DNA of 64,000 nt from Ilyomonas sp965199845 (GTDB taxonomy: Bacteria > Bacteroidota > Bacteroidia > Chitinophagales > Chitinophagaceae). The translations under genes and the position numbers were made by a program. The stretch is taken from contig CBDATZ010000058.1 in NCBI GenBank assembly GCA_965199845.1, positions 1 to 64,000 of the forward strand, given 5' to 3'. Of this stretch, positions 16,627-23,936 are shown one piece after another (position 1 is the first letter of the stretch; each line of letters begins with the position of its first letter). The notes beneath the pieces were generated by a model that was given only the letters and a program-made list of their open reading frames with translations, did not search any database and had not been told where the DNA came from.

Positions 16627-17064
16627 TTATTTACTGCTGCTAGCTCCTGTTTCTAAGGTGAACATAGGCGTGTAACCCCAATCGTTATCCTGCAGCGTAT
16701 ATTTTATTATATAATACTGCGTAGAAGCTGCCTGCGTGTCTTCTGTGGAATATTGTAAAGAAGACTTGGAATCGGCGGAAACATTGGTTTTGTAAATGCT
16801 GCACAAGTTGTTTGTTGTTACGCCTCTCAGAATTTCGAGCGTTTTTACATCTTTTTGGTAAGCCGTGGAAAAACCTACCGTAATTTCATTGTTACTCACC
16901 TTCGCCGTAAATCCGCTGATTGCAATGTTGCCATTGGTAAACGAAATAGGAGAGGAAGTTTTTTGGATAGAAGCCGCTGTGGATGGAGCCGTTACACTTT
17001 CCTTGGAACAAGAGATAAAAGACACAGAAATGATTAGGATAAAAGCCGGTATCAAATTTTTCAC
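16627..17064 (-). CDS. hypothetical lipoprotein
   Basis: This 145-residue protein has a lipoprotein signal (MKNLIPAFILIISVSFISC, lipobox SFISC-SK) and a Ser/Thr-rich linker. A beta-rich domain of ~100 residues follows (ISGFTAKVSNNEITVGFSTAYQ, KTLEILRG, AASTQYYIIKYTLQDND). The alternating pattern resembles a fibronectin-III-like fold, but this is only a visual impression. It is convergent with the M23 gene. No function is proposed. Confidence 0.65.
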   Translation of the reverse strand: MKNLIPAFILIISVSFISCSKESVTAPSTAASIQKTSSPISFTNGNIAISGFTAKVSNNEITVGFSTAYQKDVKTLEILRGVTTNNLCSIYKTNVSADSKSSLQYSTEDTQAASTQYYIIKYTLQDNDWGYTPMFTLETGASSSK

Positions 17065-17255
17065 TGCGTGGATATTAATATTAGATTAATATTGAATTAA
17101 AAATCGCTTAAAAATATTCTATAATCGTGCCATTCCAACTTAAGATTATAATGCATTGATTTTCAATTTTTTTCGTTTACAGGTTACAATCGCACTTCAG
17201 TTTTCGTCTCGTAAAGGGAATCAATTTGGGAATCTGATTATGAGTTGCTTTTTTT

Positions 17256-17263
17256 TATCTTCG
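17256..17263 (+). promoter_or_regulatory. possible Bacteroidota -7 element before rny
   Basis: TATCTTCG resembles the Bacteroidota -7 consensus TAnnTTTG with one mismatch and is followed by the common CAAC start context. A TTTG lies 27 bp upstream (17225-17228), which is farther than the usual 19-21, so only the -7 part is supported. Confidence 0.35.
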
Positions 17264-17316
17264 CAACCTTTGTCATAAGACTATGAAATAAAATAATATT
17301 AAAAGAAACAGAGAAC

Positions 17317-18882
17317 ATGGATCAGACAGTGTTGATTATTATAGCGGTTGTTATATCATTGATTGCCGGAATTGTTGCAGGTAAATTCATTTTTGCAAAA
17401 GATACCAAGAAGCAGGTTGAGGATGCCGAAGCAAGAGCACAGAGCATTATAAGAGAAGCCGAGCTGCGCGAAGAAACCATAAAGAAAGAAAAACAGGTAG
17501 AAGCGAAAGAAAAATTTGTTCAGCTGCAAGCCGATCACGACAAACTGGTAAATGAACGAAACCGGAAAATGAACGAAGCGGAAAGCCGCATTAAACAAAA
17601 AGAAAGCAGCGTAACCCAGAAAGAAACTTTGTTAGACAAACAAATCAAAGAAAATGAAGTGATTAAAGAAAATCTGAACAAGCAGATTGAAATTGTAAAC
17701 AGCAAACGCACCGAACTTGAAAAACACCAGGAAGAACACATTCGCCGCCTCGAAAAAATTGCTGGTCTTACCGCCGAAGAAGCGAAAACACAATTGATAG
17801 AAGGTTTAAAGCAAGAAGCGCATACGCAGGCATTACAAATACAGCAGGAAATTATTGAAGATGCTAAGCTAAAAGCAAATAAAGAAGCGCGTAAAATTAT
17901 TATTCAGTCAATACAACGCACCGGTGCCGAGCAAACCATTGAAAATACAGTAACCGTTTTTAACCTCGAAAGCGATGAAATAAAAGGACAAATCATTGGT
18001 CGCGAAGGTCGTAACATACGCGCCATTGAAGCCGCTACCGGCGTGGATTTGATTGTTGATGATACGCCCGAAGCCATTGTGCTTTCTTCTTTCGATCCGC
18101 TTCGTCGTGAAGTGGCGCGTTTGTCTTTGCAGCGTTTGATTGCGGATGGTCGTATTCACCCCGCTCGTATTGAAGAAGTAGTTGAAAAAACACGCAAACA
18201 ATTAGAGGAACAAGTTATCGAAATCGGCGAAAGAACCGTTATTGAACTTGGCATTCATGGTTTGCATAAAGAGTTGGTTCGTATTGTTGGTAAAATGCGT
18301 TTCCGATCTTCTTACGGACAAAACTTATTAATGCACAGCCGCGAAGTGGCTAATCTTTGCGGTATTATGGCAGCCGAATTAGGCTTGAATCCAAAGCTTG
18401 CCAAACGCGCCGGTTTGCTCCACGATATTGGTAAAGTTCCCGATGAAGAAACCGAATTGAGTCATGCTTTGCTCGGTGCCAAACTTGCAGAAAAATACGG
18501 TGAAAATCCGGCTGTAATAAATGCTATCGGCGCGCACCACGATGAAATGGAAATGCAATACGTAATTTCTCCTGTAGTGCAGGCTTGCGATGCTATTAGT
18601 GGCGCACGTCCCGGCGCACGCCGCGAAATTATGCAGCAATATTTGCAGCGAATCAAAGATCTTGAAGCATTGGCAGCATCTTATCCCGGCGTTGAAAAAG
18701 CGTATGCAATTCAGGCTGGTCGTGAGTTGCGCGTGATTGTAGAAGCTGATAAAGTAACCGATGGCGACAGCGATAAACTTAGCTTTGAAATTGCTCAGAA
18801 AATTCAAACCGAAATGAAATACCCGGGACAAATTAAAGTAACCGTAATCCGCGAAAAACGGGCTGTAAACGTAGCGAGATAA
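17317..18882 (+). CDS. rny: ribonuclease Y
   Basis: RNase Y is a membrane-anchored endoribonuclease that initiates mRNA decay. The 521-residue protein has the expected layout: an N-terminal TM helix (VLIIIAVVISLIAGIVAGKFIF); a long charged coiled coil (~25-200); a KH RNA-binding domain with IIGREGRNIRAIEAATGVDLIVDDTPEAI; and an HD phosphohydrolase domain with the His-Asp pair in LLHDIGK (about residues 369-370) and HHDEME downstream. It ends with YPGQIKVTVIREKRAVNVAR, the family C-terminus. It is a single transcription unit with a terminator at 18900-18938. Nothing is unusual. Confidence 0.97.
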   Translation: MDQTVLIIIAVVISLIAGIVAGKFIFAKDTKKQVEDAEARAQSIIREAELREETIKKEKQVEAKEKFVQLQADHDKLVNERNRKMNEAESRIKQKESSVTQKETLLDKQIKENEVIKENLNKQIEIVNSKRTELEKHQEEHIRRLEKIAGLTAEEAKTQLIEGLKQEAHTQALQIQQEIIEDAKLKANKEARKIIIQSIQRTGAEQTIENTVTVFNLESDEIKGQIIGREGRNIRAIEAATGVDLIVDDTPEAIVLSSFDPLRREVARLSLQRLIADGRIHPARIEEVVEKTRKQLEEQVIEIGERTVIELGIHGLHKELVRIVGKMRFRSSYGQNLLMHSREVANLCGIMAAELGLNPKLAKRAGLLHDIGKVPDEETELSHALLGAKLAEKYGENPAVINAIGAHHDEMEMQYVISPVVQACDAISGARPGARREIMQQYLQRIKDLEALAASYPGVEKAYAIQAGRELRVIVEADKVTDGDSDKLSFEIAQKIQTEMKYPGQIKVTVIREKRAVNVAR

Positions 18883-18899
18883 ATTTCGATTTACATCAT

Positions 18900-18938
18900 A
18901 AAATGCCTGCAGATTGTATTATCTGCGGGCATTTTTAT
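18900..18938 (+). terminator. intrinsic terminator of rny
   Basis: AATGCCTGCAGAT pairs with ATCTGCGGGCATT (one G-T pair) around a 6-base loop, followed by a T-run. It starts about 18 bp after the rny stop codon. Confidence 0.88.
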
Positions 18939-19249
18939 TTTATATATTGCATGAATTTTTTAAAGAGAATATGTACAAATCAGCGTTTGTATTTCAATTG
19001 ATATTGTTATCAATTTACCGGAGCAGTCAATAGCTCATTTGTACACTTTGTTATTAATTGAATCTTTACACCACGAAGAGAAAGAGAACACAAAATAGTA
19101 CGAATCAGTCTGTGCTTTACAATTGAATATATTCGTATTTGGAGCATTTTTCAAAAATTTTATACAGATGATTTCATGGTTCGCAATATGATAAATAAAT
19201 TCATGCTCTCAGATTCTTTCCAAAAAAATAAAAAAAAATTTGGTTATAA
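18939..19249. other. intergenic region with a CCACGAAGAG-type repeat
   Basis: No gene is seen. At 19068-19096 there is a purine-rich tract (ACCACGAAGAGAAAGAGAAC). A similar tract occurs on the opposite strand at 20907-20954. The tract resembles a short intergenic repeat often seen in this group of bacteria. Confidence 0.4.
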
Positions 19250-19278
19250 ACTAAATTAATTAGTAATTTGCGTACTAA
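19250..19278. promoter_or_regulatory. candidate operator of the LexA/CI-like regulator
   Basis: Three half-sites in alternating orientation lie within 12-40 bp of the start codon: ACTAA at 19250-19254, TTAGT at 19260-19264 and ACTAA at 19274-19278. The first two form ACTAA-N5-TTAGT, and the second pair TTAGT-N9-ACTAA. HTH-S24 regulators commonly repress their own gene through such sites. This is an inference from position and symmetry. Confidence 0.4.
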
Positions 19279-19289
19279 ATAAATTGGTT

Positions 19290-20048
19290 ATGTCTTACGC
19301 AGGTAAAAATCTACGTTATCTCCGCAGACTTCGGGGCTGGACACAAGAAGAGTTTGCCAACAAATTGAAAATCAAACGCTCTCTGGTAGGCGCTTACGAA
19401 GAAGAAAGAGCCGAACCACGCTTAGAAGTATTGCGCAGCATTTGTCATATATTTAAATTAAGTCTTGATGATTTATTTCTGAAAGACCTGACCGAAACAA
19501 AAGCGAATACTTATTTAGATAAACGCCGTGCTTTAAAATCATCCGATGAATCTGACGACAGAAAAATTCATTTGGTTCCTGTAAAAGCCGCCGCCGGTTA
19601 TCTCAGCGGTTATGCAGATCCGGAATTTATTGATGAGTTGAATACATTCACTTTGCCAATGTTGGCGCCTGGTCAATACCGCGCTTTCGAAATTGTGGGA
19701 GATAGTATGTTGCCGACGCCAAGCGGCAGCGTAATTGTTGGCGAAAAGGTAGAAGATATGGAAGAAGTAAAAAGCAACCAGGCATATATTGTTATTTCTA
19801 AAAATAATGGTATTGTTTATAAGCGTATCAATCGCAATGGTCGTGTAAAAAATAAAGTTATGCTGGTGAGCGATAATCCGCAATACGAGCCTTATCCCAT
19901 CAATACAGAAGATATCATGGAATTGTGGAAAGCGCAAATGATTATTACAAAAGCTACGGCGCAACAGCGTTGGGATGTTGGTCAGTTGGCTGGATTGGTA
20001 AATAATCTGCAGGAACAGGTAACCAGCATCAAGAAAAAAATGAACTAA
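19290..20048 (+). CDS. HTH-XRE / S24 LexA-CI-like transcriptional regulator
   Basis: This 252-residue regulator (start chosen at the ATG 19290, MSYAGKNLRYLR) has an N-terminal Cro/CI HTH (WTQEEFANKLKIKRSLVGAYEEERAEP). The C-terminal S24 peptidase domain shows an Ala-Gly cleavage-site context (KAAAGYLSGY), the nucleophile Ser in VGDSMLPTP and a Lys in GIVYKRI that fits the catalytic base. A short coiled coil ends the protein. The family represses target genes and self-cleaves when stimulated, as in SOS-type responses. Many Bacteroidota homologues are stress regulators whose cleavage is untested. It is followed by a hairpin terminator. The candidate operator is at 19250-19278. Confidence 0.88.
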   Translation: MSYAGKNLRYLRRLRGWTQEEFANKLKIKRSLVGAYEEERAEPRLEVLRSICHIFKLSLDDLFLKDLTETKANTYLDKRRALKSSDESDDRKIHLVPVKAAAGYLSGYADPEFIDELNTFTLPMLAPGQYRAFEIVGDSMLPTPSGSVIVGEKVEDMEEVKSNQAYIVISKNNGIVYKRINRNGRVKNKVMLVSDNPQYEPYPINTEDIMELWKAQMIITKATAQQRWDVGQLAGLVNNLQEQVTSIKKKMN

Positions 20049-20080
20049 ATTATATTGTTATACAAATAGAATAAATTAAG

Positions 20081-20108
20081 AATGCCTCACTTTGTTGAGG
20101 CATTTTAC
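20081..20108 (+). terminator. intrinsic terminator after the LexA-like gene
   Basis: AATGCCTCA / TTGAGGCATT hairpin with a 5-base loop, followed by TTTACTTTT. It ends the regulator transcript just ahead of the DUF1223 gene. Confidence 0.85.
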
Positions 20109-20124
20109 TTTTGTAAAAAAAATT

Positions 20125-20871
20125 ATGCGTCTCATCCCGTTATTTATAATCGTTAGTTTTTACGCCTGTACAACGTCTGTAGCCGGCGATGCAAAAGAAA
20201 AATTATCTCCAGATAAAAGCAGTTCAAAAAAAGTTCTATTAGAATTATTTACTTCGCAAGGTTGTTCCAGTTGTCCGTCTGCGGATAATCTGGTGAGCAG
20301 TTTGGCGAAAACCGATACCAACCTCATCGTTCTTTCTTTTCATGTTGATTATTGGGACAGACTTGGCTGGAAAGATGTATTTAGCGATCATCAATATACG
20401 GCGCGACAGCAGCAATATGCACAGGTTTTACATGCTGAATCTTATACACCACAAGCGGTTGTTCAGGGACAATATGAAATGGTTGGCAGTAATAAAAATA
20501 TTATTTCAAATACGCTTACTAAAGTAAATCAGGAACCAGATGAAGTTGTTCTAACCGCAGGCGTAACTGTAAAAAATAGTGTTGCTAATATAAATTACAG
20601 TGTAAATAAAATATCTGCCAATCAACAAATTGCTATGGCTTTGGTGCAACATCATACTGAAACAAATATCAGGCGTGGCGAAAATTCGGGTGTACAGCTT
20701 GCCGGTTATAATGTGGTAAGAAGTTTTGTAATGATGCCTTTGTCAAAAGAAACCGGAAGCACACAAATTGATTTGCCGAAAGATTTAGAGAAAGACAATG
20801 CATCTGTTGTTCTTTTTGTTCAGGATAATTCTTCTAAAAAAGTGATCGTTGTTACACAAGTTGTATTGTAA
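20125..20871 (+). CDS. DUF1223 secreted thioredoxin-like protein
   Basis: DUF1223 proteins are exported, with a thioredoxin-like fold and a CxxC motif, here FTSQGCSSCPSADNL. The conserved LSFHVDYWDRLGWKD and QAVVQGQYEMVGSN blocks are present. The ATG at 20125 gives a signal peptide with a possible lipobox (SFYAC-TT), so this copy may be a lipoprotein. The longer upstream ATG at 20092 would place coding sequence in the preceding terminator and is rejected. A role in redox or envelope maintenance is suspected for the family but not established. Confidence 0.9.
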   Translation: MRLIPLFIIVSFYACTTSVAGDAKEKLSPDKSSSKKVLLELFTSQGCSSCPSADNLVSSLAKTDTNLIVLSFHVDYWDRLGWKDVFSDHQYTARQQQYAQVLHAESYTPQAVVQGQYEMVGSNKNIISNTLTKVNQEPDEVVLTAGVTVKNSVANINYSVNKISANQQIAMALVQHHTETNIRRGENSGVQLAGYNVVRSFVMMPLSKETGSTQIDLPKDLEKDNASVVLFVQDNSSKKVIVVTQVVL

Positions 20872-21328
20872 AGCTTCTCATCTAAGACTTTTGAAAATAA
20901 AAATAACCTTGTATTCTCTTTGTGAAACTTTGTATTCTTTCTCTCTTTGAGGTTTACATTGTTCGATTGATAATAAAGCATATAAAGTGCGGCGCAACTA
21001 GTTTTAGAATGAGTTGACATTCAAAGAAAATGAGATTAATTATAGTATTTACGTGTGTATAAAAAGTGCAGATAAGGTGTAATAACATAAGCGATCTAAA
21101 ATGAAAAAAATCAAAAGAGGCTGACAATCTTTTTTATTAGTATGTGATTTTGTCGTCAAATGCTGGTTGTATGTATATAATCCTGTGTCAAAGCCATGGT
21201 GTTTCTTATTTGCTGATATATCTCAAACTTTCTTTTGTGAAGAAAATAAACACCGATGGTTCTAATATTTAGAAAAGATTTTTGATAAAACATTTTTTGA
21301 TAAATTTCAAATTGACCCACTACCCAAT
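20872..21328. other. intergenic region before tRNA-Arg, no gene seen
   Basis: About 460 AT-rich bases. The only structure seen is a purine-rich repeat tract on the minus strand at 20907-20954, similar to the one near 19068. Small open frames here have no protein-like features. Confidence 0.4.
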
Positions 21329-21359
21329 TTTGGCAAAACCAATTTTCCATCTATATTTG
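21329..21359 (+). promoter_or_regulatory. Bacteroidota sigma-A type promoter of tRNA-Arg
   Basis: TTTG at 21329-21332 and TATATTTG at 21352-21359 are separated by 19 bp. This matches the Bacteroidota housekeeping consensus (TTTG, 19-21 bp, TAnnTTTG) exactly. The tRNA begins 16 bp after the -7 element, so transcription would start just upstream of its 5' end. Confidence 0.8.
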
Positions 21360-21374
21360 CAGCCCGAATTCAAC

Positions 21375-21448
21375 GGCTGCGTAGCTCAACTGAATAGAGC
21401 ATCTCACTACGGATGAGAAGGTTTTAGGTTTGAATCCTAACGCGGTCA
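21375..21448 (+). tRNA. tRNA-Arg (anticodon ACG)
   Basis: Full cloverleaf by eye: acceptor GGCTGCG/CGCGGTC with two G-U pairs, D arm GCTC...GAGC, anticodon stem TCTCA/TGAGA with loop CTACGGA (anticodon ACG, normally read as ICG), and T arm TTAGG/CCTAA with loop TTTGAAT. The CCA is not encoded. A tyrosine-recombinase relic follows directly, so this tRNA was probably an attachment site. Confidence 0.93.
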
Positions 21449-21450
21449 CT

Positions 21451-21490
21451 AAGCGCAAAGCTAATGCTACATTGACTTTGCGCTTCTTTT
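21451..21490 (+). terminator. terminator after tRNA-Arg
   Basis: AAGCGCAAAG at 21451-21460 pairs perfectly with CTTTGCGCTT at 21476-21485 and is followed by a T-rich run. It starts 3 bp beyond the tRNA. Confidence 0.8.
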
Positions 21491-21619
21491 ACTCTTATTA
21501 TCCTTTCGGCATTTTGTATAACAAGTTACCAAAATGCTACATTTCCCAACAATTGCCGCGCAGTCAACATTGGGCGTTTTCCCGAAAACTTGGAAAACGG
21601 TAAAGGTCTGTTTTAAATG

Positions 21620-22876
21620 TACCCAATAAATAAAATTTCGTTTTTACGACGATAATCTCAAACAGAGTAAACTAACTGTTTTAAAACGGATGAACGAATT
21701 TCACTCGTTGAAAGAACAGCAGGTAGCGGTTGCACAAATAATGGAGGTTTATTCTATTAAAATGGTGTACAAAGGTTATAATCCTATAACCGGACTGTAT
21801 TATCTATAACCCGATGAAGACGTCTCTCATACACACCGTTCGCCAAAGCTTTGCAGCTTGCTTATGATAAAATTAGGGTAGGAGATAAGATAAGGTTAAA
21901 TATTAAGAACATCCTAAAACACATATTGATTGCTGCCGAACAGTTATTTTTAGATAAAGTACCTGTTTCTCAAATCAGGCGCAAAAATATTGTTTTCCTT
22001 TTTAAACAAATTGGAAACAATAAAATTTAAGCTCATGCGGAATTACTAAAAGCCGGCAAAGCCAAAGCATCAGCCTCGGAGCAATAACATTCAAAATTTT
22101 TATCACACCTTACTGTCTATTCTATATAAGTATCTCATAAAAATAGAGGTAGTTGTTTCTAATATTGTCAAATCATTAGATAAGCAAGTGATAACAAAAA
22201 AAATCCGGCAGACCTTAACTGATGAGGAAAGGATTGTTGTAAATAAGCATCTGTTTCAAAACTGCTTCCCTTTTTGGCGCGTTATGCGAATGTTCTTTCA
22301 TAGCGGCTACCGGAAAACAGAGTTTATGAATGTTCGCAAGCTCGATGTTGATTTAACTAAAAGGAGATTTAAGGTATTGGTAAAAAGGGGAAAGGTAATT
22401 ATTATGAGGATTGGCGACCGATAAAAGGCATTGCTTTGGAGCACTGGCAGACCTTATATAATATGGCTGAAAGAGACGATTATCTTTTTTCAGTCAGATT
22501 AGTGCTGGGTAAAAGAAGAATACGTGAAGATCGGCTCACCAAACGCTGGTACAGGTATGTAAAAGAATTGGTGAAAGTGAAAAAGAAGTATGTTTTTGTG
22601 GATTGCATTTTCATTTACGAGGGCAAAGAAATAATCATTACCTCCGACTTTCACGCGCTTAAACATCTGAACACTACCGAGACAATTGATTTTCTTTCCC
22701 GTGATTCTGGAAGCAGCAGCAGAAGCGGCGAAGATGAATGGTCATACAAATGACAAAATGGTGAACAAGGTTAATGATGTAAAACGGCTTGAAAGAAAGG
22801 AGAAAAAGCAAGCTAAAATCATTTCTCTCAAAAAAAATTTGTCTGATACAACGTTTTCCCATAAACTTCATACATA
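21620..22876 (+). pseudogene. tyrosine recombinase/integrase, heavily decayed
   Basis: Conceptual translation across frames gives the order of a Bacteroidota site-specific integrase. First comes an N-terminal arm-like part with VYKGYNPITGLYY, then a core-binding part with LNIKNILKHILIAAEQLFLDKVPVSQIRRKNI. The catalytic domain has FWRVMRMFFHSGYRKTEFMNV (Arg region), a KGIALEHWQTLYN segment, LKHLNTTETIDFL and EAAKMNGHTNDKMVNKVNDVKRLERK. At least four frameshifts or stops break it. The Tyr expected in the final V-Y-D-V motif reads Asn. It begins ~170 bp after the tRNA-Arg gene, as expected for an element integrated into that tRNA. It is inactive and only a marker of past integration. Confidence 0.75.
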
Positions 22877-23190
22877 ATAATAATACTTATTATGAAGGAG
22901 AGAATATACCCGATATGGAATGCTTATTTGAAGGCAAGTCGAACATGTATGAAATTTATTTTTTTTCGGAAAGTATTAGGGCTTACTTACTTATTACAGT
23001 ACTTCCACTGGGTTATTATGTCGCTTGCTGACGGGATGGAGTGACGTAATAATCTAACTCCGTAAAAGCAACTTCGTTAATAATGAAGTTCTTTTAATTC
23101 CACCAAGTGTAAGTAAACTGGGCACCTGATACTGGCTAAAGAAAAGAAGCGAAGCAAAACGCTTATCTTTTTTCTGTATTGCCTGCCTGA
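22877..23190. other. remnant DNA between integrase and IS5 relics
   Basis: No gene is recognised. There are two imperfect hairpins. One is GGTTATTATGTC facing GACGTAATAATC (about 23012-23053). The other is AACTTC-N9-GAAGTT followed by CTTTT (23070-23096), which could act as a terminator. The stretch is probably debris of the integrated element. Confidence 0.4.
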
Positions 23191-23532
23191 GTGCCACCGG
23201 GTAGACAAACAGCAGATGTAAAAATGGCTTTAGACATGATACAGAAAATCAAGCCTCATAAAGTGATAGCAGATAAGACGTATGATGCAGACTGGCTGCT
23301 TTATTATCTCAATAGTGAAAACATCGTAGCTGTCATACCACCGAAGAGAAGCCGTTTACAGCAAAGAACAATAGATTATAAATCTTATAAAGAAAGAAAT
23401 GTGATTGAACGAACCATCAATAAACTGAAGCAACATCGAAGAATCGCTCCCGCTATGAAAAGACTACAGCCTCTTTTCTTTCCTTCTGCTTTTTGGTTGC
23501 AACTTTTATCAATTTGCCTATTTAGATGTTAA
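23191..23532 (+). pseudogene. IS5-family (IS427-like) transposase, C-terminal fragment
   Basis: About 113 residues match the end of an IS5-type DDE transposase: PGRQTADVKMAL, the second catalytic Asp in VIADKTYDAD, the AVIPPKRSR block and the catalytic Glu region YKERNVIERTINKLKQHRRIA. The N-terminal two thirds with the first Asp are absent, and the last residues read into unrelated DNA. Neither end of the IS can be identified. It is a non-functional relic within the tRNA-Arg integration scar. Confidence 0.75.
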
Positions 23533-23548
23533 CACGCTCTAAAACTTT

Positions 23549-23720
23549 TTAAGGCTGTGTATTGATGCGCAAGGTTTCCTGCTTTACACCTTCAATCTTT
23601 TCACCGCGCTTTGTGTCTTTGTAATGCCATGATGCACAATTATGAGAACAAGATTTAATTGTTGTTTTTCGTGCAATAAATTCTTGCTTACAGTGCTGAC
23701 AAAATTTTGTAACCTGAATA
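23549..23720 (-). pseudogene. fragment of a zinc-finger HTH/excisionase-like protein
   Basis: On the minus strand a short frame reads FCQHCKQEFIARKTTIKSCS, then HNCASWHYKDTKRGEK, and stops at TAA (23549-23551). The C-x2-C ... C-x4-C spacing and following basic helix match the N-terminus of a Bacteroidota mobile-element protein. In those proteins the zinc finger precedes a MerR/excisionase-type HTH. The HTH half is missing and no start codon is evident. It is consistent with leftovers of an integrative element. Confidence 0.5.
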
Positions 23721-23936
23721 ATGCAGAAATGGATGGCGCCACAGCACGTTTATGCAACAATAGAGACGTAAATTTATTATTCGTATTACTGATATATTTT
23801 GGCGCATCTGCTTGCTAACGGCATTCACAGAGAAACCTTATTGCGTTGCAGTGTTGACTGAAGCTAAACCTTGTGTTGGCTTGCAAGGAGAAATGCTTTT
23901 GATGCATAACAATGTCACTCTATTAACTATTTTTAG

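Noticed and set aside
22436..22753. Separate gene in the integrase region
   Set aside because: Its translation is a segment of the same decayed tyrosine recombinase (WQTLYN, LKHLNTTETIDFL).
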